64,000 nucleotides of DNA, taken from contig OZ020518.1 in the NCBI GenBank assembly GCA_963971425.1, forward strand, positions 17,736,990 through 17,800,989, in the 5' to 3' direction. Positions 37,605 to 49,893 of this stretch are shown piece after piece. Positions within the stretch are counted from its first letter, which is position 1, and each line of letters starts with the position of its first letter. Origin of the DNA: Bryoerythrophyllum caledonicum (Eukaryota; Streptophyta; Bryopsida; Pottiales; Pottiaceae). The notes under the pieces are model-generated. The model was not told where the DNA came from. It saw only the letters and a list, made by a program, of their open reading frames with translations, and did not search any database. Made by a program: the position numbers and the translations under genes.

Positions 37605-38950
37605 CTATGCCGTGACATAACTTCCCCGGCTTTCATGTGTGGTCTCCTTTCCTGGAGGTTGTAGCATGTCGTGGTGACGATACACCTTGAGTTTTGAGCC
37701 ATTGTACCTTTTGATCAATATGTCTCAACCGCGTGTGCTCAAGAGGTACAACCCATTATCAAATGCTTGATGAATATGTAGGGGCCCTTCCACATTGGTG
37801 TGAATTTCTTCCCATGTTACACTAGCCAACTATCTATTTGCATGACGAGGTCGTGGGGGAGAAAGTTTACTATATTTGCCTTGTTGTTGTGGTAAAGTTT
37901 GCATTGCCGTTGTCTGACTTTGACGTCCATAGCGATGTCCGTCTCGGTCCGTCCATCTATTTGAGGGTGCATAACCGCACTTGTAGTGATTCTTCGTCTC
38001 TTAGTTGGTGATGAATCGCCATCCTTAATGATACCACCTCTAATTTGATGGGCAATACTACCTCGACGCCGTAAGTAAGTTGAAACCGTGTATACCCCGT
38101 AGAAAGCTTGTGGGCGGTCCTATAGGCCCATAAGGCCTCTCCAAGGTACAAATCCCACTTTCTTCTCTTCTCGCAAATGACTTTGGCAGTTACATTGCAT
38201 ATAATGCCATTAGATTTCTCCACTAGTCCGTTTGCCTGTGGATCATAAGGAGTGGAGAGGCAATATTTCACCGTTAGTTGTTAAAGAAGATCTAAGACTA
38301 ACTCATTCACAAAATGAGTTCCTTGGTCTATTATGAGCTTCAAGGGGCAACCGCACCAACAAATTATCTAATTAAAGATAAATTTTGATGCCTCTTCCTT
38401 AGTGGCCTCTTGGGCTGCCGTTGCTTCCGTCCATTTTGTTAGGTAGTCCGTTGCAATAATGATGTATATGTTTTTTTGGGCCGTGGTTGGTAGTGGCGCT
38501 ACAAAGTCTTTCCCCAATTTCTCGAACACTCAGTGGGAAAAACGTGGTGAAGTGCTATATGGGGTATGATCCGTCACTTGTAAGTTTTGCACTCCGGGCA
38601 ACTCTTGCAATATTCATTACAATCACAAAATAGGGTCGGTCGATGATAACCTCCAAGTAACACTTTTTTCCCCATTATATCTTCTCCGAAACGACTAGCT
38701 TGGTGCACACAATGGGTCGGCTTGTTGAACCATCTCCTAACGCTAGCTTTTTGCATTGCACTATGTCCAGGAAGGGGTTGGAAAGGAGGTAGTGCTTGAA
38801 CTTGGTGCACGCAAAAACTAAGCCAATGGCGATCTTTTTGGGATCTATGTACCTCACGTCGCATGTGTTCAACAAACGTCTAGCATAATAGATGGGGTGC
38901 ACTCTCCCGACTAGGTTGTTTTGAATCAAGATTGTTGCTATGTGAACCAA
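37605..38950 (-). pseudogene. Ty3/gypsy pol remnant: RNase H end, integrase
   Basis: Read on the minus strand: an RNase H-like tail (PIYYARRLLN, FACTKFKHYLLSNPF, 38950-38750), the integrase Cys pair (CKSCPECKTYK, ~38580), the core (IIIATDYLTKWTEA, ~38450; IIDQGTHFVNE, ~38320; ANGLVEKSNG, ~38230), then TAHKLSTGYTRFQLTYGVE and a C-terminal tail (KRYNGSKLKVYRHDML). These are the ordered parts of a plant gypsy polyprotein. Several stops and frame changes break it, and it is cut off abruptly at 38950, with no RT or LTRs seen. It belongs to a different, older family from the element at 50.9 kb. Confidence 0.75.
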
Positions 38951-41710
38951 ATAAACTCCCCTCTAATAGGAGAGTCAATGTGAACACAAGGTCCTACTTA
39001 AGGATTCAACCCTTGCACAATCAATACTCAATCATACATCAACAAGCATCACAAGGATTTTAGGTACTTGGTCCTTAATTCTGGTTACTTTTAGGACTGT
39101 TCCTTCTTAACTTCGATCATTCTTGTTGCATTCCCTCTCTTCTTTTATTTATATATATATATTTTAGTCCTTTCCTATTGTTTTATTTTCTTGAACTTTG
39201 AGCTCTTTTAGATTTTCTTTAATGTATGTATATACATATTATTTTTTAATTATTTTTTTAGGCTTTGGTTCGGCTTGGCTGATTAGGCCTGAGTTCTGCC
39301 CTACCTTACAACCCAACTTCAGCAGTCCATATCTTTTGATCTAAGGCTCCGAATTACAAGTTTTTTACCTCTTAAACTGACCAGCTTCTCATTATCAACT
39401 TGATTAGGCCACTTTAAACCCAATCAGGACTAACACACACGACCTCCACAAGCATCCAACAAGAGACAATCTCCAATAATCCCAGAACCTTCAATTAGCT
39501 ATATCTTCTTAGTGGTAGCTCCGGATTGAGTGCTTTCACCTCCCATCCTTACCGGTTTTTTGTGTTATTGACAATGGGACTTTCAACACATTCAATTGGA
39601 CCTTGGTATCATCAACATGCAGACGGACAACAATGATCCAACCCACACAACGTGCATTCATAATCCTCCCATGCACATTCATATACAACTCATTCAACCA
39701 TTCAAGAACTAGCTACTAATGTGGTTCATCATCATGCAATTGACAAGCCCATGCCTTGATTTGAAGCAACCCTAATTTTACACAGATTTGGGCAGCACTT
39801 CCGTGCGGATTTTCAATGCCATAATTTTTAATACCTAATACAGTTTGGGATCTATACGCACACAACCTTCATCAAGATAATATGGAGGTGGAGGAATGAG
39901 AGCTCCCTTTTCATGTGGCTGGGGTAGCTCTTCCGTCGATCTGTCACTGCTTGTTGCCGATTCTCTCGCCTCCTCTCCCTGATCTGGTGCTCCAGCTCCT
40001 TCCCTTGATCTCGAGCTTGCTGGTTCCGTTCGCCCTTGTTCTCTTGCAACCAGCTCCCCAGTTCTCTTCGGGCACCGACACTTAACCAAAAAACAAAACC
40101 AACCGGCGCTGGATCCTTCCAGCTCTCTTCTAATACAAGGCTGGGTTCTTTTGGCACGCTTCACAATCACACGCAACTCGGTTAGTACACACACGCTCCA
40201 AACAGCGACAACCAAACCAGACGCCAACTCTTCTTCTTGACCAAAGATCGGATGAACAACATCGGTCTACAGTGTTCCAAAGTGATGGCGGTGGTGAAGA
40301 AGACGAGCGCTACCCTCTATAGGCTTTTTGCACGTGCCTTTGTGGCACCGTTCCAATCTCCGTTGTCGACCACCGCTCTCCGCCTTATAGCTCTCCAACG
40401 CTCCGGGGCTCGTCCCCTGCTCGTGCTCGTCCTCGTCCGATCGTCTTGCATACTCCGCTGCCGCCTTTCGGCGACTGTATGCTCCACCTCACAACCCCAC
40501 TGCGTCCTTTTGGTGCTCAAAAGCATTGTTCACGTCCCCTCTTCTTGAACCTCTCCACACTCTCACACACACCGTCACCAGGTCCTTCCCCTCTCGCAAA
40601 TTCTGCTGACTCTTCTCAGTGGCGTCTTCTTTCCGCCGCATGGGCAAGCTTTCATACAGGGATCTTCCCCCTTTGTATCAATCTCCACGCACAACTCTAC
40701 ACACCCACACCTTCCGCGGCCTACCCGGACCCAAAGACACAAAAAAAATAAAATAAAAAAAAATCGAGCTCCCTTCGTTCTAGGCTTCTCTTGACCCTGC
40801 CACAACTTTGCTCCCCATCCTTGCTTGCACGTTCGTTCCCTCGTTCCCCTCCTTGGGCACCTCCATTTAGCCGCCACTAATTTTAACCAAATTCTAATTT
40901 TTCCCTCTTGCAACCACTTGCAAGGTGCTTCAACATTCTCCAGCTAATCCTAAATAAAATGAAGCCATTGCCACAAGGCAAGCACATGGGCCTCAAATAA
41001 TTGAAGCCACTTTAACTAATTCCATTGTTTTAACTCTACCTAATTCTACCTAAATCACATGCCACCATTTACATGTGACTACTCTAATTAAAATAGTGAT
41101 TGTTTGAAGGCTTTTGTTTTAAGCCTTTAATTTTCTTTTGGCTAATTTTTTCCTTTGGCTTTATGCCTAATTGTTCTTTTCTCTGATATATATTTTTTCT
41201 CTTCTCTTCCTCCTTCAACTTCCTTAATTGTGTTAAAAACACGGGGATTACCACATTGTGGCACGGTGGAGGGTGTACAGTCAATACTCATGGTGCCACC
41301 AAATGTGCCTCTTGTAATTCACAGTGGAACGTGACCACTACAATTCCATTTCCCAGCTGATTACGTGGATCCTGCGGGACGACTAATAGTGTTGTTCAAC
41401 AGTGTCGTTGGAATAAAGTAATACAACATATTGCAAACCAAGTACGTGTAGAGGACAACTGCACTTTCGTGAAAGCGCTTTGGAGTGCATTTTTTAATCG
41501 AACGCTCGAATATGTTAATAGTTCACAAGCGTACATATCAGCATAGATGGAGATTAATGTTGGCGGGAAGCACGCTAACTATACACCATCGGCCATGTTG
41601 ACGTGCATTATGCGGTTTTCCTGCGACAGTGAATTTCACAATATTCATGCGGCCGCGAGTAGTTGTGTTCCCAGAAGTGCGGGCAATGATCTTAATTGAT
41701 TTAAGTAGCC
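38951..41710. other. No gene confirmed; possible promoter-like or LTR-derived sequence
   Basis: Open frames at 39835-40227 (-) and 40237-40548 (+) overlap on opposite strands, have no recognisable domain and no supporting structure. 40730-40765 is an A-rich run. The Pro/Ser/Leu content suggests GC-biased non-coding sequence. Confidence 0.35.
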
Positions 41711-42523
41711 ATGGATCGGCCAATCGAGGTGAATCAGCCGGCAGTGGAGATTCAAAGTGTAGTGCTTTTTAACTCACAAGATGCTTATGGAAGGTGGATT
41801 CCGATGGTTGAAGTCGGCTATTGGGTTGCGTTGAAAGCAGCGAGTCAGGGACCGTGGGCAAGAGATGCTCGCACTCATGGCGACGAATCGTTTGCGGGCG
41901 CATGGAAAGCTCAAGTGTTGCGATTTAGGTGGACTTCCACCATGCAGCGGGGGAGGCATGTGATTAGGCTCGACGCAATCCAAGTGCGTCATGCATACCA
42001 ATGGCGGCAGTTGCATCTCAACCCAAATTTTGCTACTTTGGAGCCACGCGCTTGCAATCTTCTCTATGCTTCCTATTGGGACGATTGGGTGGCACCATCA
42101 TCGGTGCTTGACGTGATTTTGGTGGTGCACCATGAGGTTGGAGAGGCCGGGTGCAATGGGCGCAGTCACAAGCAGTTGCTTGAGAATGGGACTTTCTTTC
42201 TGAAAGCGGTTTATGTTCCAAGGTCCGGCGAGGAGTTGTATGGAAGTCTTGAACCTCTGCCATTGCCAGAGCTTACTCATCTAGCTTGGCCCGTCCTTGA
42301 CATGCACACTTCGGAAGCCTTTGGTCTAAAGCTGGCAATGGACATTGCGGTCGCAATGAAGGGCGGAACTGACAAAAGGGTTGCACATGTGCAATGGTTC
42401 ATGCCAATTCACGTGATGGCTGACCTGTTTGGAGTAGCTGATGATATCCAGTGCAAACGTGCTATGTATATCTTCAATGAGCCATCTGAGACGTTTCTTG
42501 CTAGTTTGATGGACCGTGGCTAG
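41711..42523 (+). CDS. Hypothetical protein, 270 residues, possible BAH-like domain
   Basis: ATG 41711 is in good plant context (gccATGg). The frame is open for 270 codons to TAG 42521 and stays sensible for ~30 codons beyond it (DEKWQVGRDIMKTV), so the stop may be a mutation. Residues ~35-140 show a pattern I associate with BAH domains: VGYWVALKA, then WKAQVLRFRW, IQVRHAYQWRQL, and CNLLYASYWDDWVAPSSVLDV. That last segment resembles the BAH ending in which a D/N-x-x-P-x-S-S-I-L block closes the fold. BAH domains mediate chromatin contacts. I do not recognise the C-terminal half (LEPLPLPELTHLAWPVLDMH). It is an island of even codon composition among repeats, either a single-exon gene or part of an unrecognised transposon. 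Confidence 0.45.
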   Translation: MDRPIEVNQPAVEIQSVVLFNSQDAYGRWIPMVEVGYWVALKAASQGPWARDARTHGDESFAGAWKAQVLRFRWTSTMQRGRHVIRLDAIQVRHAYQWRQLHLNPNFATLEPRACNLLYASYWDDWVAPSSVLDVILVVHHEVGEAGCNGRSHKQLLENGTFFLKAVYVPRSGEELYGSLEPLPLPELTHLAWPVLDMHTSEAFGLKLAMDIAVAMKGGTDKRVAHVQWFMPIHVMADLFGVADDIQCKRAMYIFNEPSETFLASLMDRG

Positions 42524-44014
42524 GACGAGAAGTGGCAAGTTGGGCGTGATATAATGAAGACTGTAGTCAGCTGTCGTAGTACGTGTTGGCAAGTATTCAC
42601 ATCTTAACACAAAGATACCCTAGGGTATTCGTTCCCACAGTGAATCCTCGAGAACTACAATGGCTAACAACAAGCCTAGATCTGTACAATGTTAAGTATA
42701 CCACAATAGATACATCAAAAGAAAGAAAAGAAAGGTTTAGACCACAAGGTCTGAGCGTTAATTACACCAACCACCCCGCTCTCCGTACAAGTGCTTTCCT
42801 CGGGTAGGATCCTACTTGGCCCAGATGGGAGAAGGACCCTCGGATAGGAGCCTACTTGGCCCGGATTTAGTTAGTCTAATCTTATAGCTTTATACATATG
42901 TACACTATAGACGTCCGGCATACGTTAGCACCCGGATAGGATATATCACCACAACCAATGGTCCGTGGACTCACAGAGATTATAGTGTCAACACAAGAAA
43001 TGACTATCCTTCCTCACATTCTCTCCTTCTATTCCTATTCACTCACTTGGATGTTTATGATTTCACTAAGATCTCCTCTAAAGGGGAGTTAGGCCCGAGA
43101 TACCAAAACTAAGAAAGACGTAAAGTAAGTGAGAAGGAGGTCTACCCGCCCACTATCCGGACCTCTCTAAGTCTCCCTCCACATCCGATGCGGTTGGAGG
43201 TAGGATGCTTCCGGGAACGACACTAGCCTTCACGACCGATACCAATCTGATGCCGGAAGGTCACTCAAGACTCGCTATGATCCTTTCACGTCCGTCACTC
43301 CCCCCTTGTCCTCCCCTAAACATTTATAATCTCACGTGTTATTCTCATCTACACGAACCAACTCTACTTGATGGAACCAGGAAACAACTGCAAATGTCAG
43401 AGTTAGAGTCACGCCCGACTAATAATCTAACCATCTCACATGTTATTCCCATCCACATGGACTAACTCTATTTGATGGAACTAGGAAACAACTGCAAATG
43501 TCAGAGTTAGAGTCACGCCCGACTAACAATCTAACCATCTCACATGTTATTCCCATCCACACGGACTAACTCTACTTGATGGAACAAGGAAACAATGACT
43601 TCGACAGTTAATACCAACTTGAGGAGTGGACTACTTGAAATGGTACTTACAGTCATGTAGAATCTGAGCTCTCCACCATAGAAGGTTTTGAGAGTGTAGG
43701 TTTGGAATTAAACTGAAAGCAAATACACACATCAAGCAGTCAAGAGAGGTGCCAAGAGACTCCTCACTTATACTGCCAAGAACTCACACAAACGTCAAAA
43801 GCACAAGATGCCCTCTAATTAGAAACGGCGACATTAACTACCCTTGGCGGCGGTGGCCGTCACTCCTCACTAACTTCACGTGCCCCGTCAGAAGGTAACT
43901 TATAACACGAATTCCAAGGCAAAACCAAGTCAAAACTAAAGTCAAGCCAGGGGCCAAATCCCGAAATGAACAGTGATCTACGAACCAAGATTCTGACCCT
44001 ACGAGCGTAGGGTC
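42524..44014. other. Non-coding, with short duplications
   Basis: 42795-42870 contains two copies of cggataggagcctacttggcccggat. A ~105-bp tandem repeat lies at 43328-43600. No gene recognised. Confidence 0.45.
43328..43600. repeat. ~105-bp tandem repeat, 2.6 copies
   Basis: Units start at the word atctcacRtgttattc at about 43330, 43434 and 43539. Each carries gactaactctayttgatggaac, caactgcaaatgtcagagtt and cacgcccgactaa. Confidence 0.85.
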
Positions 44015-46016
44015 CTACCTACCCTGAGCCAACTCTTTGAGTCTCTTCTTCTCCTCTCTCCTCCTATGCTTCTTGGAACTCCGGCTCGAAGAGGGGGTGG
44101 GCGCGGCCGTAGCAAGTGTCATCAATGGTGCCAAGGTGGCGACCGCGGGTTGTGTCGGAGTTGCAAACGAACAGGACACGGTTTCCCGTGCAGGTAAAGT
44201 AGTGTCCATTCCGGTGGAGGTAAATAGTAAAGAAGTAGGGACCAAATGGAGTTCGGGCTGAGCTAGAAGAACCGGTACCTGGTTCGCAGTCGTCATAATG
44301 ATGTCCGGTCCGGATGTAAGGACCGGAAGGTGCTAGTGAGAAGAACTTTTGCTTGCAGCCTTCCGGAGAGGAAAGACGCCCGATAATGGGGCCATAATCG
44401 GTGCAGGGCAAACGGTGTCGCTGCGGGATGGCTGGCGATGACGGACCAAGGGTGGAGGTTTCATCCCTACATCTGAGCTCTCCTTCCAACCACTCTGTGT
44501 CTGGGTGGTGATTTCTGAAGGAGATGGTCTCGCAGAAGCACTTGGAGGTCGTACGAGAGGATTTGGACTATCAAGGTCCACCACAGCTTTCTCCTTGTTG
44601 TCGCCTATGCCACGATCTTCCGTATTGGTGTCGGAGTCCGAATCTTCTTCGTTGCTTGAGTTGTCAGAGTCATCCACAAACTTGGATAGGATGTGCGTGA
44701 GGTTGCTCACCAACAGCCTCATGCTGGCATAAGCCGCCTCAACCTTCACGGTCTGCTCCATCATGAACGCAATCACCCTCTTCCTTGAAATGTGGTCATC
44801 CTTCTCCAACCGGGCATCAAACATCCGGGCCTTGAGCACAACATCTGCAGGTAGGCGTAATGCCTCCTCTACTTGCTGTAATGCCTCCGCAGAGGCATTG
44901 GCTTGGAGAAGAGCCTCCTTCTGCCTCTTCTCTGCTTCCAATGCCCGGCTCTTCATCTTGGTCATCTCAAGGGTGAGCTGGTGGACCTTCAGCTCCATAC
45001 TACGGAGGTCACCCGCTCCTCCAATATGCTCCTTGACCGCAATGACTAGTCCCTGGATGGGTGGGTTGCCAACCAAGCTGCTCACATGTGCCAATGTCTT
45101 GTCCGTGTCTTCTACGTACACACGTAGGGCCTCAATTAATTCGGATGCCCAGTAGGTCTTGTCTCCGAGGTGTGCAGTCCTATAGCTGCTACTCGGAGTG
45201 CGGCTCGGGTCTTGGTAGAAGGGGCTCCTCCCTCTCTCTACTTTTGGCGCTTGGGAGGTGGAAGTGCCTCTTCTTCTGATGGAGAGGAATTGCTTCCCCC
45301 CTCAGATCCTGGCTCGAACTCCGATTTTGTTCCCTTGAACTTCTTCATTATCAAATGAGTACCGTACGCCGTAGTCTCTTCGGGCGTCGTTTCCTTGAAG
45401 TGATGATAGAGGTGGATGAAGAAGGGGCAAAGACTCGGAGAGCGCTTCGCATTGTTGACACTCTTTGTCAATCGCAGTACCACATCCTTCACAATGATGG
45501 CTCAATTTACATTCCCTTTCCCAATGTAAGATCCGTACACGGTACTAGCAAGTGTCACCGTGACTCATGTAGGCTTTTCAGGGTGTAAAATTGGTACGAG
45601 GAATGCGAAGACCCGTCGGGCTCGAGGATCTATGCAATCCTTCAAGCCATAGCCATTCTTGGCGTCTTTGGTTCTAAATCGTCCCTTGGCGTACTCCTCC
45701 TTCAAACTCGTACATCTTGCACCCTGCCAAAGAAACTCATATACATCCTGCCACTTTTCCTTAGTCCACCGACTCGGACAAGCCCGGATACTATCTCCCT
45801 TGGATTCCGGCAATGAGTTCTGCTTTAGCTCCTGCATGGTGGACTCAATGCAAAAACCCAAACAAAAGTCGAGAAGAGAGAGACATCCCATGCGAAGGAG
45901 ATCCTCCTTGAGTTCGATAAGCTCAAGAGGATCCTTGGGAATGGCGGGGAAAATGGCCTTAACCGAGGACATGACTGGGTGGGAAGAGGCCATGGTCCCC
46001 TACTTCCTCGTTCCAC
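44015..46016 (-). pseudogene. Decayed gag-like or transposon accessory gene
   Basis: On the minus strand coding-quality sequence runs from ~45993 (MASSHPVMSSVKAIFPAIP...) to ~44333. The first part (CLGFCIESTMQELK, KWQDVYEFLWQGARC, RRVFAFLVPILHPEKPT) continues in one frame through two TGA codons (~45565 and ~45505) into KDVVLRLTKSVNNAKRSP, FFIHLYHHFKET and KKFKGTKSEFEPG. After a TAG (~45238) and a frame change it resumes as YVEDTDKTLAHVSSL (45121), followed by a long coiled coil (MELKVHQLTLEMTKMKSRALE) and an acidic Ser/Asp/Glu tail. This resembles accessory or gag proteins of plant mobile elements, but I cannot name the family. Introns are an alternative explanation for the breaks. Confidence 0.5.
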
Positions 46017-46289
46017 TCTCTCCTCTCCTTACCAGTTCGGTTTCTTCTTCAATATCCTATTGATACGGCTCACGATGCGGGCTCAAGGTCCGGGCATTCC
46101 TCGTTGTCTCGGCTCTTACTTGGTGGGGTCCTTTTGCAATACGGCTGTCGAGCTTCAGGTGGATCCGGGCTTCATGATCCTAGTATTAATGCTCGAGCTC
46201 CGACTTTGGCTCTGCTCGTGCTTCTTGTCCACCGGCTCCGTGCTCCGCCGGGTCGACTGCCTCCGGGCTCCTTTCATGTACAGGTTGCG

Positions 46290-46690
46290 TCCAGGTTCCT
46301 ATCGTAGCCTGTGCAAACTGCCCCCGGGCTCGCCTTGTTTGATAGCCTCCGGGCAACGAGCTCCTCCTTGCTGGATCGCCTCTGGGCACCTTACCTGGCG
46401 TGTGCAGACTGCGTCCGGGCTCGTCTTACTTGATAGCTTCCGGGCACCAGGCTCCTCCTCGCTGAATCGCATTCGGGCTTCAGGCCTGCCTTGCTTGCCT
46501 TGCTTAATAGCCTCCGGGCACCGAGCTCCTCCTTGCTGGATCGCCTCCGGGCACCTTACCTAGCTTGTGCAGACTACGTCCGGGCTTGTCTTGCTTGATA
46601 GCTCCGGGCACCGGGCTTCTCCTTGCTTGCGCAGACAGCATCCGGGCTCGCCTTGCTTGATCGCCTCCGGGCACCGTTCACCGACTGTGT
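46290..46690. repeat. Degenerate tandem repeat with cctccgggcacc core
   Basis: The block ttgatagcctccgggcaccgagctcctccttgctggatcgcctccgggcacc recurs at about 46341, 46432, 46505, 46597 and 46660, spaced 63-92 bp, with gtccgggctcgtcttgcttg between. It overlaps a spurious open frame. Confidence 0.7.
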
Positions 46691-48504
46691 CGACTTGCAG
46701 ACTCTCTCTAGATCTCGTCGTAGTGTAGAGTTCAAGTGCGTGACGTCGGTTAAAAAGTCGGTCTTGGTTGAAGGAGAAGTTTCCTACCGGCTGCAGTTGA
46801 AGGCTCCACGTTTCTTCCTTCCAGGCCTGCTTTCCAGTTGGTGCTTCCGATTTTCTTCCTTTTGGGGCTTGCTTTCCAGTAGTTGCTTTACTGTCCGTCT
46901 CCTTCAAGATTTTGCTCCGGGCTCCCTTTCTCCTCCCGGATTTCCTTCCGTGCGGATTTCTTTCCGAGCCTTTTTCCGGGCCCCTTTCGCTTATTTAAGG
47001 TTTTGAAACAACCTTTATTATTCCCCAACTCTAGCCTATCTAACAAACTAGTTTAATGTAGTGTTAACTTAGAAACCTAACTAACTAATCTAAGTTTATC
47101 ATAATTAACCCCTTAACTTATCTAAGTTTATCATAATTAACCCCTTAACTAAATTTTTTTGAAAATTCGTGGTACGACATCAGCCGTGGGAGCATTAGAT
47201 TTTGATTTCATGTTGCTCGCCAAACGTTGTATATGACTTTTTGTTATGTCAGGTGTTGCAGTTCGTTGAGACAATATTCCTCCCAAATGCACCTAATCGT
47301 CACTAAATGCTTCCAAAGTAACTGCTCTAGTTTCGTTCCCATAGAGACCTAATGTTCTTTTCCAAATACTCCCAATGACTAGACTACCACACCAATTGTT
47401 CAAAAGTTAGCTATTCTCTTCACTTATGTATTATAGATCCGGATCCTTTCGGAGTCCGGATTTTGTACAACGGCTTCCGGAAATAGTTTCCGGAAGTCCG
47501 GAGGATAGTTTGGTTTGTCTTTGTTCCTCCTCAGAGAGTCTTCTAGAGTTTTTAAGCGAGTGGCCGAAGTCCATTGATCATGTTTTGTGTGTGGTTGGAT
47601 TTCCCATTGCCTTGTGCCTTTAAGTGGCTGGACACCCACTGCCCATAACTTATAGTGACCGAACACCACTCTCCCTACTCTGCTAACAGGTGAATTGATT
47701 GTTGCTACTAGACTTAGACTCTCACGACATCCAGATGGCCTTCAGGACGCGGTCACACAGAGACAAGTCCGGACTACGACATACCGGTAAGTACGATTGT
47801 AATTCTCCGGAGCGGAGGTTACCACTCGCCAGGGGTATTCCGTCTAGATCTACGTATCAAGCTTTTTCCTATCTTGGGGGAGAACCCTGGCCTTGACCGG
47901 AATCCAAGTTAACACGAATTCTTCCGCGTCCTAGAGATTACCAGGAACACCTCTGCAATTCATCTCTTCCCCTCCTAGCTACTTCCGGACCCTGGAGACT
48001 ACCAGACACACCTTTTCAATAGCCCTCCAGCTCTCCTAGGCGATCTCTGACACGGATCTGACCGGTTTTCCCCCCTAGCAAACAAGGTTATCACTCCACT
48101 TCCGGACAAACACTTATACAATCACACCTACAAGAATGGATCTGTTACGGACAAAGTGTACACTCCACACCAAAAGTACGAGGAAGCAAATTTGGTAAGA
48201 AGGTGCAAAGTATATTCAACGTGAGAAAAACAAGATGAGGGGTTTTCTCCAAAATCCCACTATTAAGTACTAACTAAGTTCCTTCTAAACCTAGCCTTCT
48301 ACCGCATCTACTGGAAATTTGCTAGATCTTATCTAAAAGATCCGAGAAATCCGGAAAAGTTCCAGATCGAATCTCAGATACTTTAATCTCGGAAAAATTT
48401 CCGGCTCCGGAATTCCATTTCTAACCAGGGTTGTTCTGCCGTCCGTCCGTCCGGTAGTGTCCATCCGTCCGGTAGAGGCTGCTGTCCGTCCGGTAAGGGT
48501 CAAC
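46691..48504. other. Non-coding, with clustered ccgga words
   Basis: No gene found. 47040-47155 has a short direct duplication (ctaagtttatcataattaaccccttaact). 47430-48130 and 48340-48500 are dotted with ttccgga/tccgg words, including cttccggaaatagtttccgg. 48435-48500 contains repeated gtccgtccggta units immediately left of the inverted-repeat element. Confidence 0.45.
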
Positions 48505-48589
48505 CCTGGTTTGACCATGAGTCGAGGTAAATCAATTTATCCACTGCCACGAAGGCGACTACGTGGCTGACACGTCGTCAACAAGGCCG

Positions 48590-48945
48590 CGCATATGCAG
48601 ACAGGGGGGCGGGGGCGTGAAGGGGGCGAGCGCGTACGGAGATGGGCCGGGCGCATACTGAAGGGGCCGTGCGCGAACGGTTTAGGGCCGGGCGCGCACT
48701 GAAGGGGCCGGGCGCATACAGAAGAGGACCGAGCGCGTACAAGGGAGGACCGGGCACGTGTGGGGAGGACCGTGCGTGCATCGCGAGTGGCCGGGCGCGC
48801 GCGGTGAAGGGCCGGGCGCATACTTGGAGGTCCGGCCAAGGTCGCGCGCGTTCGTGGGGGGGGGGTGCGTGCGTTTGTAGGGGAGGGCTGGGCGCGTTCG
48901 TGGAGGGGGCTGCGCCAGGCGCGTGGCCTTTGGGGTCCCGTGCGT
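48590..48945. repeat. GC-rich minisatellite, left arm (gggccgggcgcRYac units)
   Basis: Units of ~22-32 bp with the core ggNccgggcgcgYac and agggg spacers. The same core appears in reverse complement at 50357-50790. Long Pro/Arg/Ala open frames across it are artefacts. Confidence 0.8.
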
Positions 48946-49238
48946 ACGGGTATTGAATTCGGGGGTTGTGTCTGCTCTTAACATGCATGGTGTTCACGTC
49001 ACAATGTGTATGAGAAATGTTAATCTTTTATTTATCACAAGGACCGATTAAAAATGTTAATCTTTTCTTTACAAAATCTCTACAATTTAAAACATTTATA
49101 AGAAATATATTAAAAGTCACCATCATATTCAGAAGTTATGGAGGACCAATAATCTTTAGAAAATGCTATTATTTTTTTCAACATGCTTTTCATTTTTTCA
49201 TTAGATTTCAACCAAAAGTTTATAAAAAAAAAAAAAAA

Positions 49239-49740
49239 GCGTGTTGAGGTGTGCTTGAGGTGTACCTCAAGCACACCTCAACACGCTTTTACTTTTCTCA
49301 TTGAATTTCAACCAAAAGTAAAAAATAAAAGTGTGTTGAGGTGTGCTTGAGGTACAGCTCAAGCACACCTCAACACGCTTTTACTTTTCTCATTAAATTT
49401 CAACCAAAAGTAAAAAGAAAAAGTGTGTTGAGGTGTGCTTGAGGTACATCTCAAGCACACGTCAACACGCTTTTACTTTTCTCATTGAATTTCAACCAAA
49501 TGAGAAAAGAAAAAGTTTGTTGAGGTGTGCTTGAGGTACAGCTCAAGCACACCTCAACACGCTTTTACTTTTCTCATTGAATTTCAACCAAAAGTAAAAA
49601 ATAAAAGTGTATTGAGGTGTGCTTGAGGTACACCTCAAGCACACTTCAACACGGTTTTACCTTTCTCATTGAATTTCAACCAAAAGTATAAAGAAAAAAT
49701 GTGTTGAGGTGTGCTTGAGGTACACCTCCACACCTGCCAT
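49239..49740. repeat. Tandem array of palindromes, six units at 92-bp period
   Basis: Each unit has a 38-48-bp near-perfect palindrome (gtgttgaggtgtgcttgagg, a short centre, then its complement) and a spacer that is itself an inverted repeat (ttttactttt ... aaaagtaaaa). Units start at about 49241, 49333, 49425, 49517, 49609 and 49701. The last palindrome is truncated. Both parts of the unit could fold into hairpins as RNA or single-stranded DNA. Confidence 0.92.
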
Positions 49741-49893
49741 GGTGGCGTTGATTGAATTTGCAGGGAGGAAAATGTCTACATCACAATGCTAGTACATATT
49801 GCAAAATGATCAACAATTTTCCTTCACTATCAATACGCTAAGTCAAAATTGCTATATCTCATAGCCGAAGCAAGCATCCGGAATTTCAAACTC

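Noticed and set aside
39835-40548. ORFs on opposite strands suggesting a gene
   Set aside because: No domain, conflicting strands, and Pro/Ser/Arg bias typical of GC-rich non-coding DNA.
48578-48997. Pro/Arg-rich ORFs on both strands
   Set aside because: GC-rich tandem repeat with the same bias in every frame.
49239-49740. CRISPR array
   Set aside because: Although repeats are palindromic and evenly spaced, the spacers are also identical repeats and the genome is eukaryotic; it is a 92-bp satellite-like array.
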